In this document: piece by piece, positions 25,001 through 33,845 of the stretch
Position numbering within the stretch: position 1 is the stretch's first letter
Layout of the letters: every line of letters begins with the position of its first letter
NCBI GenBank assembly: GCA_028752905.1
Contig: JAQNBH010000015.1
Span: 17,158,669 to 17,222,668 of the forward strand
From: Cladorhizidae sp. MBARI D1340-BT2
Lineage: Eukaryota > Porifera > Demospongiae > Poecilosclerida > Cladorhizidae
Direction of reading: 5' to 3'
Length of the DNA: 64,000 nucleotides
Notes under the pieces: model-generated
What the model saw: only the letters and a program-made list of their open reading frames with translations
The model's database searches: none
What the model was told of the DNA's origin: nothing
Position numbers and translations under genes: made by a program

Positions 25001-28000
25001 ATGAGCCCCATCCTGAGCAGCGACATCTAGACTGTGAACACACAAAAGAGAGAGAAAGAAAGCCTTGAGCAAGTCTACAACCTCAACACAAACTCCGGGA
25101 AAGTGAAAATGTCGGAAGAGAACAGGAAAGCTGAGCAGCAATATCTAGATAGGCTGAGACAAAGGGAACGTGTCAGGAGAGAACAGGAAAGCTGAGCAGC
25201 AATATCTAGATAGGCTGAGACAAAGGGACATGTCAGGAGAGAGAAGGAAAGCTGAGCAGCAATATCTAGATAGGCTGAGACAAAGTGAACGTGTCAAGAG
25301 AGAACATAGTGCTTTACTTTCCACCAAAGCTTATCGTCTTTTCTTTTTCTGAGCACTTCACTATCCCTCTTTCACCCGATTCCTTTCCCTCTCATTTCCT
25401 ATTCTCCCATATAAACCCCTTTCCCCTCATAACCTCCTTCACTCACTCATCCCCTTTTCCACCACCTCTCCTCCTCCTCCTTCCACCTTCCTTTCCTTCT
25501 CTTTCTCTCTTTCTTGCTCTCCATGACTGGATTTTTTTTCCATCTCTCCCTGCAGCTTGGCCTTTGTATACACCAGCACCACTTCAACGGTGAAGAGGAT
25601 AATTCTACGTCAACTGGACCAGCCAGTGAGTGCTGAACTTCAGCAGAAGAAGTTATTTTTTATCCTTCTGTACTGAGTGTTACAAATGTTTCTCTTAGGT
25701 TCGCAGTATTGGGATGAATTCTCCCGACTTGCTTCAGCTTGTGGAGAATTGTCCCCAGGGAGGGGAGACTCTTATCATGAGGATGCTTCATATTCTCACG
25801 GAAGGAGGTATACGTACATACCACATACCGCAAAAGCAGTTGGCCATCTCATGGGGGGGGGGGGGGAGGGGGATTTCTTCTTTTTTTCCCTTCTCTTTTT
25901 TATTTTTTTTAAACAAATCTTGATTAATGATGCGAAAATTATGAAAAGTATGAGAAGTACACATCTTTGGAATATGCTGTGATTTCTATGCTTGTGCTGC
26001 AGAGCTAAATCAGTGTCTTGTTTGGCACGCATTACTAACATGCTGCTTAAATGGAGCATTTGCAGTAATACGAGTTGTTGTAAGCAACAAAAAAAGGGAG
26101 ATCGAGAACCATGGGGGGGGGGGACAGTTGCATTTTATTTCTTCTTTTTTTTTTTTTTACTTGTGATTACCACTTTATAGCTCCGTAGATTCTGTAAACT
26201 TCATGGTATGGACTTTATACATGTATATATATAGCTCTAATGCTGAAATTCATTTTACAACTGGGTGGCTTGACCACGTACTTACGTTTTAGCGCCTAAT
26301 GAAAACACTCATTGCATAGAGTAGGGCTTCCTCTAGCCTCTAGCCACTGACCAGTGCTAATCAACTCTCTAGCACTTGGCACATCTGGAGATATTTATGT
26401 GGCAAAATAGTAACTTAGCTATAGTTATACCTATGAAAAGAGAGCACACAGAGAGACCTATCTTTGGAGCTATATATCAAGTCCATACGATGAAGTTTAC
26501 AGAATCTATGTAGCTATAAAGTGGTATATAACCGCAAGTAAAAAATATATATATGGTGTAGTACTCCCTCCTAAAATGCAACTGTCACCCCTTAAAATGT
26601 CCTTCAAGGAATTCTCACATTTTCTTTTTAAACTTTTCTTCTGGTGATCTTTTGGGGGGTGTTAATATTTGGGGAGGGGTGTGTGAGATGACTTCCTCTT
26701 TTTGCAGCTGCTCCATCACCGGAATTGGTTAGCAAAGTTAGGGAATTATATCGCCAGAACTCTTCCGACGCTCGCTTCCTTATTCCTGTGTTACACGGAC
26801 TTACCAAGGTGGGGATAATTTATAGCATGTAAAGACAACGACTACTACTACTTCTACTACTACTACTACTAATGCTGCTGCAGTGATTGCATTATTTGCT
26901 TTGCAGCACGAGGTGATTCAGGCTCTCCCCAAGTTCATAAAACTCAGCCCTACCTTGGTGAAGGGAGTATTTGATCGACTGTTGATATTTCATGGAAGTC
27001 AGTGGTCCATCAATTTTGTATATACAATGGCAGTAACTTTATTGCATACATTAGATGACCAGGGTCGTTCCATGAGTCCAGTCACTCCATCCGAGCTCCT
27101 CATTGCTCTGCATAACATCGACTGCATCGATGACGAAGTGCTCATCAAATGTGTGATAAAAGGTAATTTTGCACACATTTTCGTAGTGTCATGAGTGTAC
27201 ATTATGAAGGACATTCTCAATGACATCTTGCACATACTGTACGCACCACCAAGGGGGGGGGGGGGGGGTTAGCTCTCGGATTTCAATTCTCCCATACAGG
27301 TAAGTTTTTTATTCCTGATGAAGGCTAGAGCATCTAGTCAAAATGTCGAGAGAATGTAATTTCAAGTTGATTATTGAGAAGGTTATTGTCAAGTGTTTTT
27401 TTTCCCCTTCTAATAATCAAAAATAAAAACTTATAAAATGTGATTTCAAACCTACTCAGTGGTGATGTGCACTCCAATGCAACTGCTACAAGGAGGAAAC
27501 TCTTGGAAGCTATTGCATCCTTCACCACTCTACCTGTCGTCTTATGGAACCAATGTGTTTATCTAGTAGAATATAAAGCTAGGTAGCTAACCTTGAGTAG
27601 GCTATATTGAGCTCATGTAGCCAGAAATGTATTATATATTTGACCCATTGGTGACAAGGCTCATAACTGCTTATGTAAACACACCGATGTATGCATGATG
27701 ACCATCGCTGCTAAGTTTTAATCCCGTCATAAATAGCCTAAACACACCAATGGTTAGGTTAGCTAAGCTATCTACCTACCTTTAATCTGAAACCTCTGCA
27801 AACCCAAATCGATATGCACTTGCGCATAGGTCAAACGTACCCTCCCGATAAGCATAGAAATTACGCATGTGCACCATGCTTTTTATAGGCAGCTGCTACG
27901 AAATGGCCGTCGTGATGAAGATAGACTGCAAAATGAGCACACAAAAGCTGCAGAAAGTCTAGATTCTACAGATTGGAAAGAAGAGCTACAAGCTTCTGTC

Positions 28001-30499
28001 TGTACAGTATGGAGTAGGAATTTCCACTATTTCAGATGACAGTTGAGCTATTTCAGATGACAGTTGAGAGCCTACAAAGGAAAGCTGACAGAGATGGGAG
28101 GCAGCAGAGAAGCCAAGACTATGAAGGTTGGAAGAGATCAGGAATTGGAAGAAGCAGTTTTTCTATGTTCAGCACATTATGATTTCTTTTCAGTATATAT
28201 TCCATGCAGCAGCCCATCACCAATTATATGCTGCACATTGTGACTTCTATTCCTATCCAGTAAGCATCAACCACGCAGTGACCTCTAATGAGAGAAAAAT
28301 AAAGATAAAAACATTCATGCCTCAGCACTGAAAGGGCTGAACTCCTAGGCTGTTCTGATTAGTGGGGATCTATTGTAATACGCTCCGAGTGCCATGAAAA
28401 AAGAGTAACTAAGCAGCTGCTTCTAGTAATGGTGCTTGATCCAACAAAACAAGCTCGCAGAATAAAGCTTAGACAATTAGCTGCTACATTTCTAAGCAGC
28501 AGCTTATTGACTTACTTCTGTGGTGTTCTTTCAATGCAGAGATTGCGTGCCTTGAAAAGGATAAATGATCCACAGCTGTAGCTAGAGCAGCTGCTTCTGG
28601 TCTAGGCTTGATCCCAAAAACCAAGTCCACAAGTGAAAGCTTACCCGATTACTTAGTAGTTTTCTAAGTAGCCTTTAGAGTGTTGCACGCAGGATGAGTG
28701 AAGTTTGGCAATTATAAGTACGGAATGTTGAGTCTTTGTATTGGGATAGCTAGGAGGCCAAGGGGTGACGGCCTAGATGCTGGAACCATTGTAGAGGATA
28801 GCCTAGAGAGAGCATCCTGTGTTGGCATTACTACACTGTCAGTCTCCACAAGAAACACAGACTCTTGAGCACGAGGAGAATATATACCACTTTAACAGAA
28901 CGAGCTAAAGCTAGAACCAACAGTGAAGGACATACATAGCACTCTCAGAAGCATATATCATAAATGCATGCACGTTATACTCGCAACTATTACAAGGACT
29001 TGGTTGGCTCTGTTATGAGATCCTTTTTTTCTTCTTCTTTTTTCCCTTCTTTTTTCCCTTTTTTTTCTTTCAGTGCTTGCCCTTACCAAATAATCCTTTC
29101 TGCTTGTTTCCCTTTTCCTCGTGAACCTGTCTTTCTCCTTATACCTGGACCATTTGTTCCCTCTCTCTCAGCCTCCAACTTGTGCTTCCAAGAGAAGTCG
29201 GTGTTCACACAAGAAGTGCTAGCAGTGGTCCTCCAGCAGCTGCTTGAGCAAGACCCCATCCCTGTTCTATTTATGAGAACTGTAAGAAATAATGTACAAT
29301 GCTCACTGGTATTTTCAAACTAGTTTCTATGTGTTGTCACATTATTTAGTACAGTTCTCTTAACCTGTGCCCTGTGCGGAACATTTCTGCAGAATGTAAT
29401 CCTTGTGTTGTGTGTCATCTAGGTGCTGCAGTCTCTCAATGCTTGCCCAAAGCTGACCAGCTTTGTCATGACCATCCTTGTAAAGCTCATCTCTAAACAG
29501 GCATGTTAATTTATTCTGAACGTGGCTTAACCTTATTGGCATTTCTTCTTCGTCGTCTTTTATTTATTGTATTTTTTGTCTATTTATTATTATTTATTTA
29601 TTATTTGCTTATTTATTATTATTATTTTATTTTTTTGTGCATAGGTTTGGAAACAGCCTAAAGTTTGGCAAGGTTTCATCAAGTGTTGTGAGGTGGGTTT
29701 GTATGCACTCATGATTTTGTGACTGTCTTCCTCATGCCAGGTCCTCTGGCTAGTTTAAGAAGCCAGTCATATAAATGTGTAAGAAGTGACATGTAGTAGC
29801 ATGTGCTGGGGCTCAGATATGTAACCACACTTATTTGATATTCGACTCTACATGCATAAATTTGGTTGGGGGAGGGGCGGATTCAACATCTGACCCATTT
29901 AGTTCAGTGATCTGTATTATACCTGTTCTATGCACTGTACCATGTGTTGTTTTGATGCTCACTCCAGATGACAAAACCCCATTCCTTCCAAGTGCTTTTG
30001 CAGCTTCCTTCTCAACCACTGGATACCTTTCTGAAGGTATGTCAAGCGTTCTTGTCAATATTTTTTACTGTGATGATTGATGATGGAAATGTTGTTGTGG
30101 TGTAGTCAAGTCCTGGAATGAGCTTTTCTTTGCGTAGCTACGTCCAGAAGTTGCCTCATCACCAGGTGATATAAATGTCCCAGCTACTGTGTGTCTGTGC
30201 TCTAGTAAATGGATTTTTCGGTTGTGTATGTTGCTTTCCTAATCTTGATAATCATTGAGAGAAAGATTCTTCTCAAATATAGTCTGTTAGGTTGGTTAAT
30301 CCTGTGTGAGTACTGTGGCACTCTGTTGTTGTTGTTGTTGTTGTTATTGTTGTGCTTTTTACCTGAACAGCTAGCTAATGTTCACCGTTCTCTCCTACAA
30401 GTGCTAGAGCGACATTCTGATGTTGGTGGGGGAGAGATGGGAGTCAAGAAGATCAAGAAGAGACGACAATCCAGCAAGAGTGAAAAAAGTGATAAATAG
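369..30499 (+). CDS. SYMPK: Symplekin, 5'-partial, 25 visible exons
   Basis: Symplekin is the HEAT-repeat scaffold of the nuclear pre-mRNA 3' cleavage/polyadenylation and histone mRNA processing machinery, holding CPSF and CstF subunits together. The exons I place are 369-427, 767-865, 1023-1164, 1932-2065, 3813-3905, 4310-4441, 5391-5433, 7360-7394, 7562-7673, 7960-8049, 12256-12518, 23268-23390, 23909-23977, 24375-24447, 24552-24642, 25556-25625, 25699-25807, 26708-26808, 26907-27162, 29172-29281, 29423-29500, 29645-29692, 29968-30036, 30106-30165 and 30371-30499. Intron phases agree throughout, giving about 861 residues. Strong family matches include [79 protein letters not shown] and [15 protein letters not shown]. 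The family is usually near 1200-1300 residues, so about 400 N-terminal residues, including the N-terminal HEAT domain, lie before the window. The last two exon joins are the least conserved; the rest is secure. Confidence 0.95.
2066..3812. repeat. Intron with poly-T tract and tandem 48-bp repeat
   Basis: This intron holds a homopolymer T run at about 2238-2268. An exact direct repeat of about 48 bp (beginning CTAGAGGCCACCAGCTTG) occurs twice at about 3270-3367, with a diverged third copy near 3600-3650. Blocks near 3130-3240 and 3425-3500 are also diverged copies of each other (ATTCTGTG, GGCTTC). No gene is seen. Confidence 0.6.
3813..8049 (+). CDS. SYMPK: Symplekin exons 5-10 (linker and middle region)
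   Basis: Exons 3813-3905, 4310-4441, 5391-5433, 7360-7394, 7562-7673 and 7960-8049. The first carries [16 protein letters not shown]. The next two to three encode a charged, poorly conserved linker with runs of Arg, Lys and Glu (RKRRREK, KEEEEEP). The 35-base exon at 7360 ([11 protein letters not shown]) is short, but its phases fit both neighbours exactly. The last two exons carry [20 protein letters not shown]. Confidence 0.85.
4890..5390. repeat. 78-bp pyrimidine-rich minisatellite
   Basis: About five units of 78 bp (core CACTCAACCCCCTGACTCCC then TCAACTTCCACTTTC), one unit shortened, lie in a symplekin intron. Because 78 is a multiple of three, one frame stays open (about 4631-5254). It has no family match and is better explained as a repeat than as an exon. 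Confidence 0.85.
5529..6066 (-). mobile_element. Truncated pogo/Tigger-like DNA transposon
   Basis: The ends are similar inverted sequences: CTGTATTTCCTCAAATAG from 5529 and, reading inward from 6066, CACCATATTTCCTCGATTAG, each flanked by TA, the usual Tc1/pogo target duplication. Between them the minus strand encodes a C-terminal fragment with [10 protein letters not shown] and SFKSCRISV, which fits the C-terminal tail of pogo/JRK-type transposases, preceded and followed by stops. The DDE catalytic core is missing, so the copy is dead. Confidence 0.7.
6166..6226. repeat. Single arm of the palindromic repeat family
   Basis: The stretch CCTTCTCAATAATCAACTTG followed by CTCTCGACGTTTCAACT is one arm of the repeat seen as palindromes at 12739, 21740 and 49094. 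Only one arm is present here. Confidence 0.7.
7674..7875. repeat. Purine-rich (GGAGG/GGTGG) tract
   Basis: Degenerate repeats of GGTGGAG and GGGAGAG on the + strand, with a G run near 7830-7850, lie between two symplekin exons. Nothing coding is seen. Confidence 0.7.
8050..9850. other. Intronic stretch without recognised gene
   Basis: This is the first part of the 4.2-kb symplekin intron. It holds G homopolymer runs near 8724-8745 and 8815-8830. I recognise no transposase, RT or exon in it. Confidence 0.5.
9850..11130. repeat. 47-bp minisatellite, about 27 units
   Basis: The unit reads TCCAGCTCTGTATCTGGTGG followed by CATCACTGGTGCTCGATGCT and GCCCTGG. Units vary at a few sites (GGCATCAC or GGTAGCAC; GTGCTCG or GTTCTTG; CCCTGG or TCCTAG or CTCCAG), and the variants are interspersed. 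The length of 47 is not a multiple of three, so all frames are visited; the many open frames here are artefacts. Confidence 0.95.
11400..12150. repeat. 20-bp minisatellite (TAGCCCTAGTCCTACATGTA)
   Basis: About 35 units with small insertions (ACATGTA, TATA) are arrayed on the + strand. It ends about 100 bp before symplekin exon 11 and lies only about 270 bp after the 47-bp array. Confidence 0.95.
12256..12518 (+). CDS. SYMPK: Symplekin exon 11
   Basis: A 263-base exon encodes [20 protein letters not shown], then [20 protein letters not shown], and ends at CHDE before a GTACTG donor. It matches the middle HEAT region of animal symplekins closely. The next exon lies 10.7 kb downstream, by far the longest intron in the gene, because transposons accumulated in it. 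Confidence 0.93.
12739..12922. repeat. Palindromic repeat with hammerhead-like core
   Basis: The arms are TTAAAATCACCTTCTCAATA... on the left and its inverted form ending GGTGATTTTAA on the right. The middle contains CTGATGA (12817-12823), a self-complementary CTAGAGCATCTAG segment present twice, then GAAAC (12859-12863) and GTC. The layout fits an inverted dimer of a short element. Related copies are at 6166, 21740, 27309, 35641 and 49094. Confidence 0.8.
13030..13415. repeat. Dispersed repeat, copy A, left part
   Basis: This sequence (for example CATTCTTGAGTTATGATACT, GAAATGGACGAGAAGAAG, CAGTGCTATTGCAAGT) is shared with 22080-22315. Copy A is split by a pogo/Tigger insertion and resumes at 17612-17710. 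Function unknown. Confidence 0.75.
14550..14680. repeat. Short tandem repeat in the piggyBac 3' region
   Basis: About four units of roughly 27 bp (GAGAGAAGTAGACGAAGG then GCAGGGAACAA) lie between the transposase stop and the left inverted repeat of the piggyBac. Confidence 0.75.
14688..17022 (-). pseudogene. piggyBac (PGBD4-like) transposase with one frameshift
   Basis: Exon 1 runs from the ATG at 17022 down to 16857 and is acidic ([20 protein letters not shown]). A GTAAGT donor and a TTTTCCTACAG acceptor bound an intron at 16856-16588. Exon 2 runs from 16587 to the TAA at 14688-14690. It has an Arg/Gly-rich linker, then the DDE_Tnp_1_7 core: [12 protein letters not shown] with the first catalytic Asp, [10 protein letters not shown] with the second, and MRGVDRADQ with the third/fourth. 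It ends in a Cys-rich zinc-binding tail ([20 protein letters not shown]). The frame shifts near 15940: MGVSTFP must join LPYLELYW, but the reading frame is off by one base and meets a TAG. Otherwise the copy looks young and complete. Confidence 0.9.
17612..17710. repeat. Dispersed repeat, copy A, right part
   Basis: The sequence GACCGTGGTTGATTGCACC and CACTATGCAATTATCATCGC continues copy A after the Tigger insertion. It matches 22320-22440. Confidence 0.75.
18375..18765. repeat. 74-bp pyrimidine-rich minisatellite
   Basis: About five units of 74 bp (TCTATAGCCTCCATTCCCTC, then TCCCCCCTCCACACCACTCC, and so on) sit inside the long symplekin intron. Nearly all C/T on the + strand. Confidence 0.9.
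18766..21739. other. Intronic stretch without recognised gene
   Basis: No exon or transposase is recognised. A triplicated GGGAAGACCATGTGATYCCACC motif occurs at about 19118-19206. A strong hairpin lies at 20191-20263. The + frame at 20462-20791 includes [14 protein letters not shown], faintly like a HIRAN-type segment, too weak to call. Confidence 0.4.
20191..20263. other. 73-nt imperfect hairpin
   Basis: CTTCTCCTTCACATC at 20191-20205 pairs with GATGTGAAGGAGAAG at 20249-20263. An inner arm GTGCATTAC pairs with GTAATGTAC with one mismatch. The shape could be a small fold-back transposon remnant or a small-RNA precursor; sequence alone does not decide. Confidence 0.6.
21740..21861. repeat. 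122-bp near-perfect palindrome
   Basis: The 61-base left half and 61-base right half are reverse complements except at one position, with no spacer, centred at 21800/21801 (GACTAGATG|CATCTAGTC). Arms begin TTAAAATCACCTTCTCAATA. It is the same family as 12739-12922 and 49094-49231. An AT-rich tract follows. Confidence 0.95.
22075..22440. repeat. Dispersed repeat, copy B (unoccupied)
   Basis: This copy shares GGCCATTCTTGAGTTGTGAT, GAAATGGACGAGAAGAAG, CTCAGTGCTATTGCAAGT and GGTGGTTGATTG with copy A. At the place where copy A carries the Tigger element it reads straight through (GCAAGTAATTAATTAGACGG). Like copy A, it lies just after a palindrome and an AT-rich tract, suggesting one larger repeat unit. 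Confidence 0.75.
23268..24642 (+). CDS. SYMPK: Symplekin exons 12-15
   Basis: Exons 23268-23390, 23909-23977, 24375-24447 and 24552-24642. Peptide landmarks are [46 protein letters not shown] and [12 protein letters not shown]. All junctions are GT-AG and in phase. The acceptor before 23268 ends AAG rather than CAG/TAG but follows a good pyrimidine tract. Confidence 0.9.
23446..23815. repeat. 26-bp minisatellite
   Basis: About 13 units based on AGCCTGGCTTGTATTAGAGG plus AGTGAT, with variants ending AGTGAGCAT, between symplekin exons 12 and 13. Confidence 0.92.
24080..24300. repeat. Tandem repeat of about 80 bp with GT runs
   Basis: Two to three units of CATCTTGGTGTGCATGTATC and TGTACCCCCAAACATCTTTG joined by GT-rich and TAATCTCCCCACA segments, ending in a C run and CA microsatellite. 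It is in a symplekin intron. Confidence 0.8.
25118..25300. repeat. 61-bp tandem repeat, three units
   Basis: Units begin GAGAACAGGAAAGCTGAGCA and continue AATATCTAGATAGGCTGAGA. Read with single-base corrections it gives a charged motif [18 protein letters not shown], suggesting an old coding repeat, but the 61-bp period breaks the frame in each unit. It lies in a symplekin intron. Origin unknown. Confidence 0.8.
25556..27162 (+). CDS. SYMPK: Symplekin exons 16-19 (start of the conserved C-terminal domain)
   Basis: Exons 25556-25625, 25699-25807, 26708-26808 and 26907-27162. They encode [84 protein letters not shown] and [10 protein letters not shown]. This is the start of the family's conserved C-terminal domain (Pfam Symplekin_C). 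Inside the last exon, about 26990-27060, there is an extra 25-30 residue segment not expected from the family. It stays open in frame and no in-frame GT-AG pair removes it cleanly, so I keep it as coding. Confidence 0.9.
26112..26595. mobile_element. Fold-back MITE
   Basis: The left arm (GACAGTTGCATTTTA, then CCACTTTATAGCT and GATTCTGTAAACTTCAT plus GTATGGACTT) reappears inverted at about 26460-26595 (AAGTCCATAC, ATGAAGTTTACAGAATC, AGCTATAAAGTGG, TAAAATGCAACTGTC). Arms are about 110 bp with some indels; no ORF lies between them. Confidence 0.8.
27309..27400 (+). repeat. Monomer of the hammerhead-like repeat family
   Basis: This is a single copy, not a palindrome: CTGATGA (27315-27321), GGCTAGAGCATCTAGTC, then AAAATGTCGAGAG, and TTCAAGTTGATTATTGAGAA. 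The second box has decayed from GAAAC to AAAAT. It lies about 150 bp after symplekin exon 19. Confidence 0.8.
27401..29171. other. Intronic stretch without recognised gene
   Basis: This is the rest of the intron between symplekin exons 19 and 20. It holds a 20-base direct repeat (TATTTCAGATGACAGTTGAG, about 28030-28068) and T-rich tracts near 29020-29070. No exon fits between the flanking ones, which are contiguous in the family. Confidence 0.5.
29172..30499 (+). CDS. SYMPK: Symplekin exons 20-25 and stop codon
   Basis: Exons 29172-29281, 29423-29500, 29645-29692, 29968-30036, 30106-30165 and 30371-30499. Landmarks are [48 protein letters not shown] and [17 protein letters not shown]. The tail after residue ~819 is short and very basic ([18 protein letters not shown]) and lacks the long Pro-rich tail of vertebrate symplekin. 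The junction at 29500/29501 uses a GC donor (see findings). The stop is TAG at 30497-30499. Confidence 0.92.
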
Positions 30500-31850
30500 G
30501 CCCAGGAGAACAACACGGCGACATCATGGCATGACTTTCAGCACATATTTCATGTTACACTATAAATTGTCTTATGTTGCATCGTCATGAAACAAACCAC
30601 CAAATGTACAACTGTTTCCTGTATTACAGTTAGTTTTCTGTATTGGGTGTAGACAGCAAATGCTTTTGAGTATATAGATATTGTAAGTGGCTAGGCTCTG
30701 GTTTCTAGTGTAGGGTACATCTATTTTGCCAAACATCACAAAGTCTAGGGATTTTGCTTTTTCCACAACTTTAGCTGGAGTCAGAGGGAACTACTGGACT
30801 GGATAAGTTCAGAGGGATATACTGCAATGCCAATCATGTATACAGAGCCATGTCCAGCTGGTACCTCGTAACATTAGGAATGTAACGAAAATCCTAGCAT
30901 TGCATCGTGACCTCGTTGTTGCCTTGCCTCAAATCTTGTCCTGCCCGACTTCATCCTGCTGAACCAACAACCCACTGCATTCATGAAACTTGATTTTAAA
31001 AAGATGATGGCACAAAGCCAGGTGCTGGATTAATGAGCATTATCTTGGACATTGTGTTTATAAGCAACTTCACAGTAAACCATTAACACAGACTGTAAGG
31101 AACATGCAAATGGTGGGGTGGTCTAGGGATCAATCGAGTGACCTCAAAGAGAGCCCACTGATAGCGAACACGGTTCTAGCGGTGTTGCCAAGTAAACTAA
31201 CGAGCATGTTTAGCTCAGTTTAGGTGTACCTAGAATGAAGCAACACAGTATAGTGCTGGGTCGTAGAAACTGCAGCAGTTCCACTTTTTTATAGACACGT
31301 CAAGTATGACCTTTACCTTTGTGGCGGGGAAAAGGGACCGACTACGCGCGAGACACGACCTTTACCCGCTGTGGCCTAGAGTGCCGCGGATTGACTTCCT
31401 GTATCCGAAGCTTCAATGTTGCCCATTTGTCAATTGTTCGTTTATTCATTGTTTTACTCGGCGTTTTTTCCCCTCGTATACTTATGTAGTTTGTACACTG
31501 TAGCTAATGATAATCAGTCGTATTAACTTTAACCTGGCATTTTGTCATATATGTGTAAGAACTTACAGGAAAGAAGTTATGGAGTGGTAATTTCAACCCT
31601 TCATTTATTTCTATGGGATTTTCCAACTGGAAAGATGCTTGAAAGCCCACAAAAGTTCAGTGTCATTCTTAAACATCTTTACTTTATTAAGCACCAGTAA
31701 AAATGTTAAAATTGTTAAAATATTGTCCACACGGTGTTAAATAGAAAGGCAACATTGCTTCTTAAAAATGTTATCCAATGCACGATTCTTGGGTAGCCAA
31801 GCCAAGGTGTGGCCTTAAGAGGGGACGGTGGTGAGATTGATTCAAATTTT
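30500..31850. other. Symplekin 3' UTR and intergenic stretch
   Basis: The first 230 bases after the stop are probably 3' UTR, because they are duplicated together with the last exon at 47040-47345. I see no AATAAA close to the stop. The remainder holds no recognisable gene. Confidence 0.45.
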
Positions 31851-32950
31851 AGTCAGTTGTTACGACTAAGCGGTGAAGATGACTCTAAATGGCTGGAATG
31901 TTTTACTATATATATATATATAAAGAGCAATAAATACACCTGCTGATATTCAGAATGAAATTTTGAAGATAACGTGCCTTCAACTACTTCAAGAAGTTGC
32001 AAAGAATATTGAGAACATGCCATTTTTTTACAGTAAGGGTGGATGAAACAACAGGCACTTCCAATCACGGACAAGTAGTAACATATTTTTGGTGTATTCG
32101 ATGTACATGAAGATTTCATTGGTCTTTACGTGGTTAAAAATATATGCTTTTAGTTTAATTTAAATAAGTTATGAATCTGACAGTGAGCAACGTGAGAGGG
32201 CAGTGTTATGATGGTGCCTCGAATATGGCTGGTATATAAGGTCTGGAATAGCCAAGAAACTTAGTGGCAAGAACTGTTTTTACACATTGCTATGGAAATG
32301 CTTTGAACCTCACCTGTTCAGGTGGTATTAAGGCAGACTAAGGTAATGAAGGTTGCTTTGGACATAACATGTCAAGTGACAATTAATCAAGATGTCTCTA
32401 GGAAGAAATAGTATTTTTTTTAAGTTAAAGCAAATGATGGTACCAGATTCACTTGGCATGCAATTGCTCTGTCCGACCAGGTGGACAGTAAAGGCAGATT
32501 TCTTATTAAAGAGTGTGATAGTGACATGAAATGAATGTGTAGCAGTAGTGAAAGACACAGAAATGAAAACAAGAATTTTAGGAGTTCTATCTCAAATGGA
32601 GAAATTTGACTACTTTTATTTGGAAAAATCATCTCGAGTCACAAGCCAAGAAGAGAGATTTCAGCTGCTGAAGGGCAAGAAGTTGCTGAACTAACAGTTC
32701 GAATTCTCATATGCCTTCAATCTGATGACAAATTTGAGCTATTTTGGTAAAAGGTAGCCTCAAGATTGGATCTTGCCTTGTCACAGAGAAGTACCCAGGA
32801 GGTTTAAATCTGGCAATGCTGAAGCAGCGTTTCCCAGCTCTCCCACTGATCATTACAGAAAAATTACTATGAATGTATAAAGAGCGGGTTTGATCAATGT
32901 GGCTACAAAGTTAAGTTTATCCAATGGTTATAAAAGCAGCAAAACAGGAA
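31850..32950 (+). pseudogene. Decayed hAT-family transposase
   Basis: Broken + strand frames carry hAT landmarks in order: QEVAKNIENMPFF and TVRVDETTGTSNHGQVVTYF (first catalytic Asp region), LTVSNVRGQCYDGASNMAG (the strongly conserved RGQxYDGAxxM motif), then a distal ECIKSGFDQCGYK segment. This is the class of hAT proteins with a TTF zinc finger and DUF4371. Stops and frameshifts are numerous; terminal repeats were not found. Confidence 0.8.
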
Positions 32951-33499
32951 GAATATATACACATCTGAATTTAATTTAGTCACTGACTTTTATGGTTCAG
33001 ATTTCAATCCTCATAATTATATGTCTAATCTAGTAAATTCAAAGGAACCATACAACTAACACTGGAAGATACTTCACCACTATGAAGAATCTCTGATCTG
33101 CTCAGAAGCAACTATATACTGTCTGGAGTGTGATCTGACTAAATTGGTGCTATATAGTCATGCTAGCCACAAATGCCATCAGATACATTTACCACTATAA
33201 AGAAGGCTCAATGTCATGTATTACCTCAACTGCCCCATCCATGGGTACACAGGTTAAAAGATACCTCAAAACTGACTAGCATATCATCTGAACTAAGACA
33301 GACATTTTTGACTCCATCCATACAATGACCTGAGTCTTTCGCATATGTATCAGTTTAGAAGCAACTACTGTCTGGAGTGTGCATATTTGTCGCTAATTCC
33401 GAGCATAGGGTATATAGACCTTTTGGGAAGATTTCATGAAGGTGATCTTCAACCTGTTTGTGTATGAATTTGACAATTTTTCACACACAATGTATATAA

Positions 33500-33845
33500 T
33501 AATTTAATCTTCAAAATGTTGAGTCCCTTGGGACCATCGCACCCAGTGCAATAAAAAATTAAAAAATAATAAATGAGACATAAAAGACAGTAAATGAGGT
33601 AAGATGATGTACTGTAATACACATTATAACATGCTGACAAACATTAGTTAATGTTCTATGTTAAAGGAGCTATACTGCTTGATTATGGTGGAATGTGGGC
33701 GTAAATCCTCTGCCAACACTTCACTACGCACTGCAAAATGTATATACCCACACACTTCCACCATCACCTGATTACTCACCCTCCACCTCCTTCCCAAACA
33801 GCAACGTCGCCCTCCCTTCAGTGCCCACCATCTCAAACTCCTCTA
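33500..33845 (-). mobile_element. 3' tail of a LINE
   Basis: Read on the minus strand, the part from 33845 down to about 33650 resembles the 3'-terminal coding end of the LINE at 49383-51745: GTEGRATLLFGKEVEGE here against SKDGKVALLLGKDVEGV there. It is followed by a 3' UTR. The RT part is absent, as expected of 5'-truncated LINE insertions. Confidence 0.55.

Noticed and set aside
25118..25300. Helitron-like charged coding repeat
   Set aside because: The 61-bp period breaks the frame in each unit and no Rep/helicase motif is nearby; kept only as a tandem repeat.
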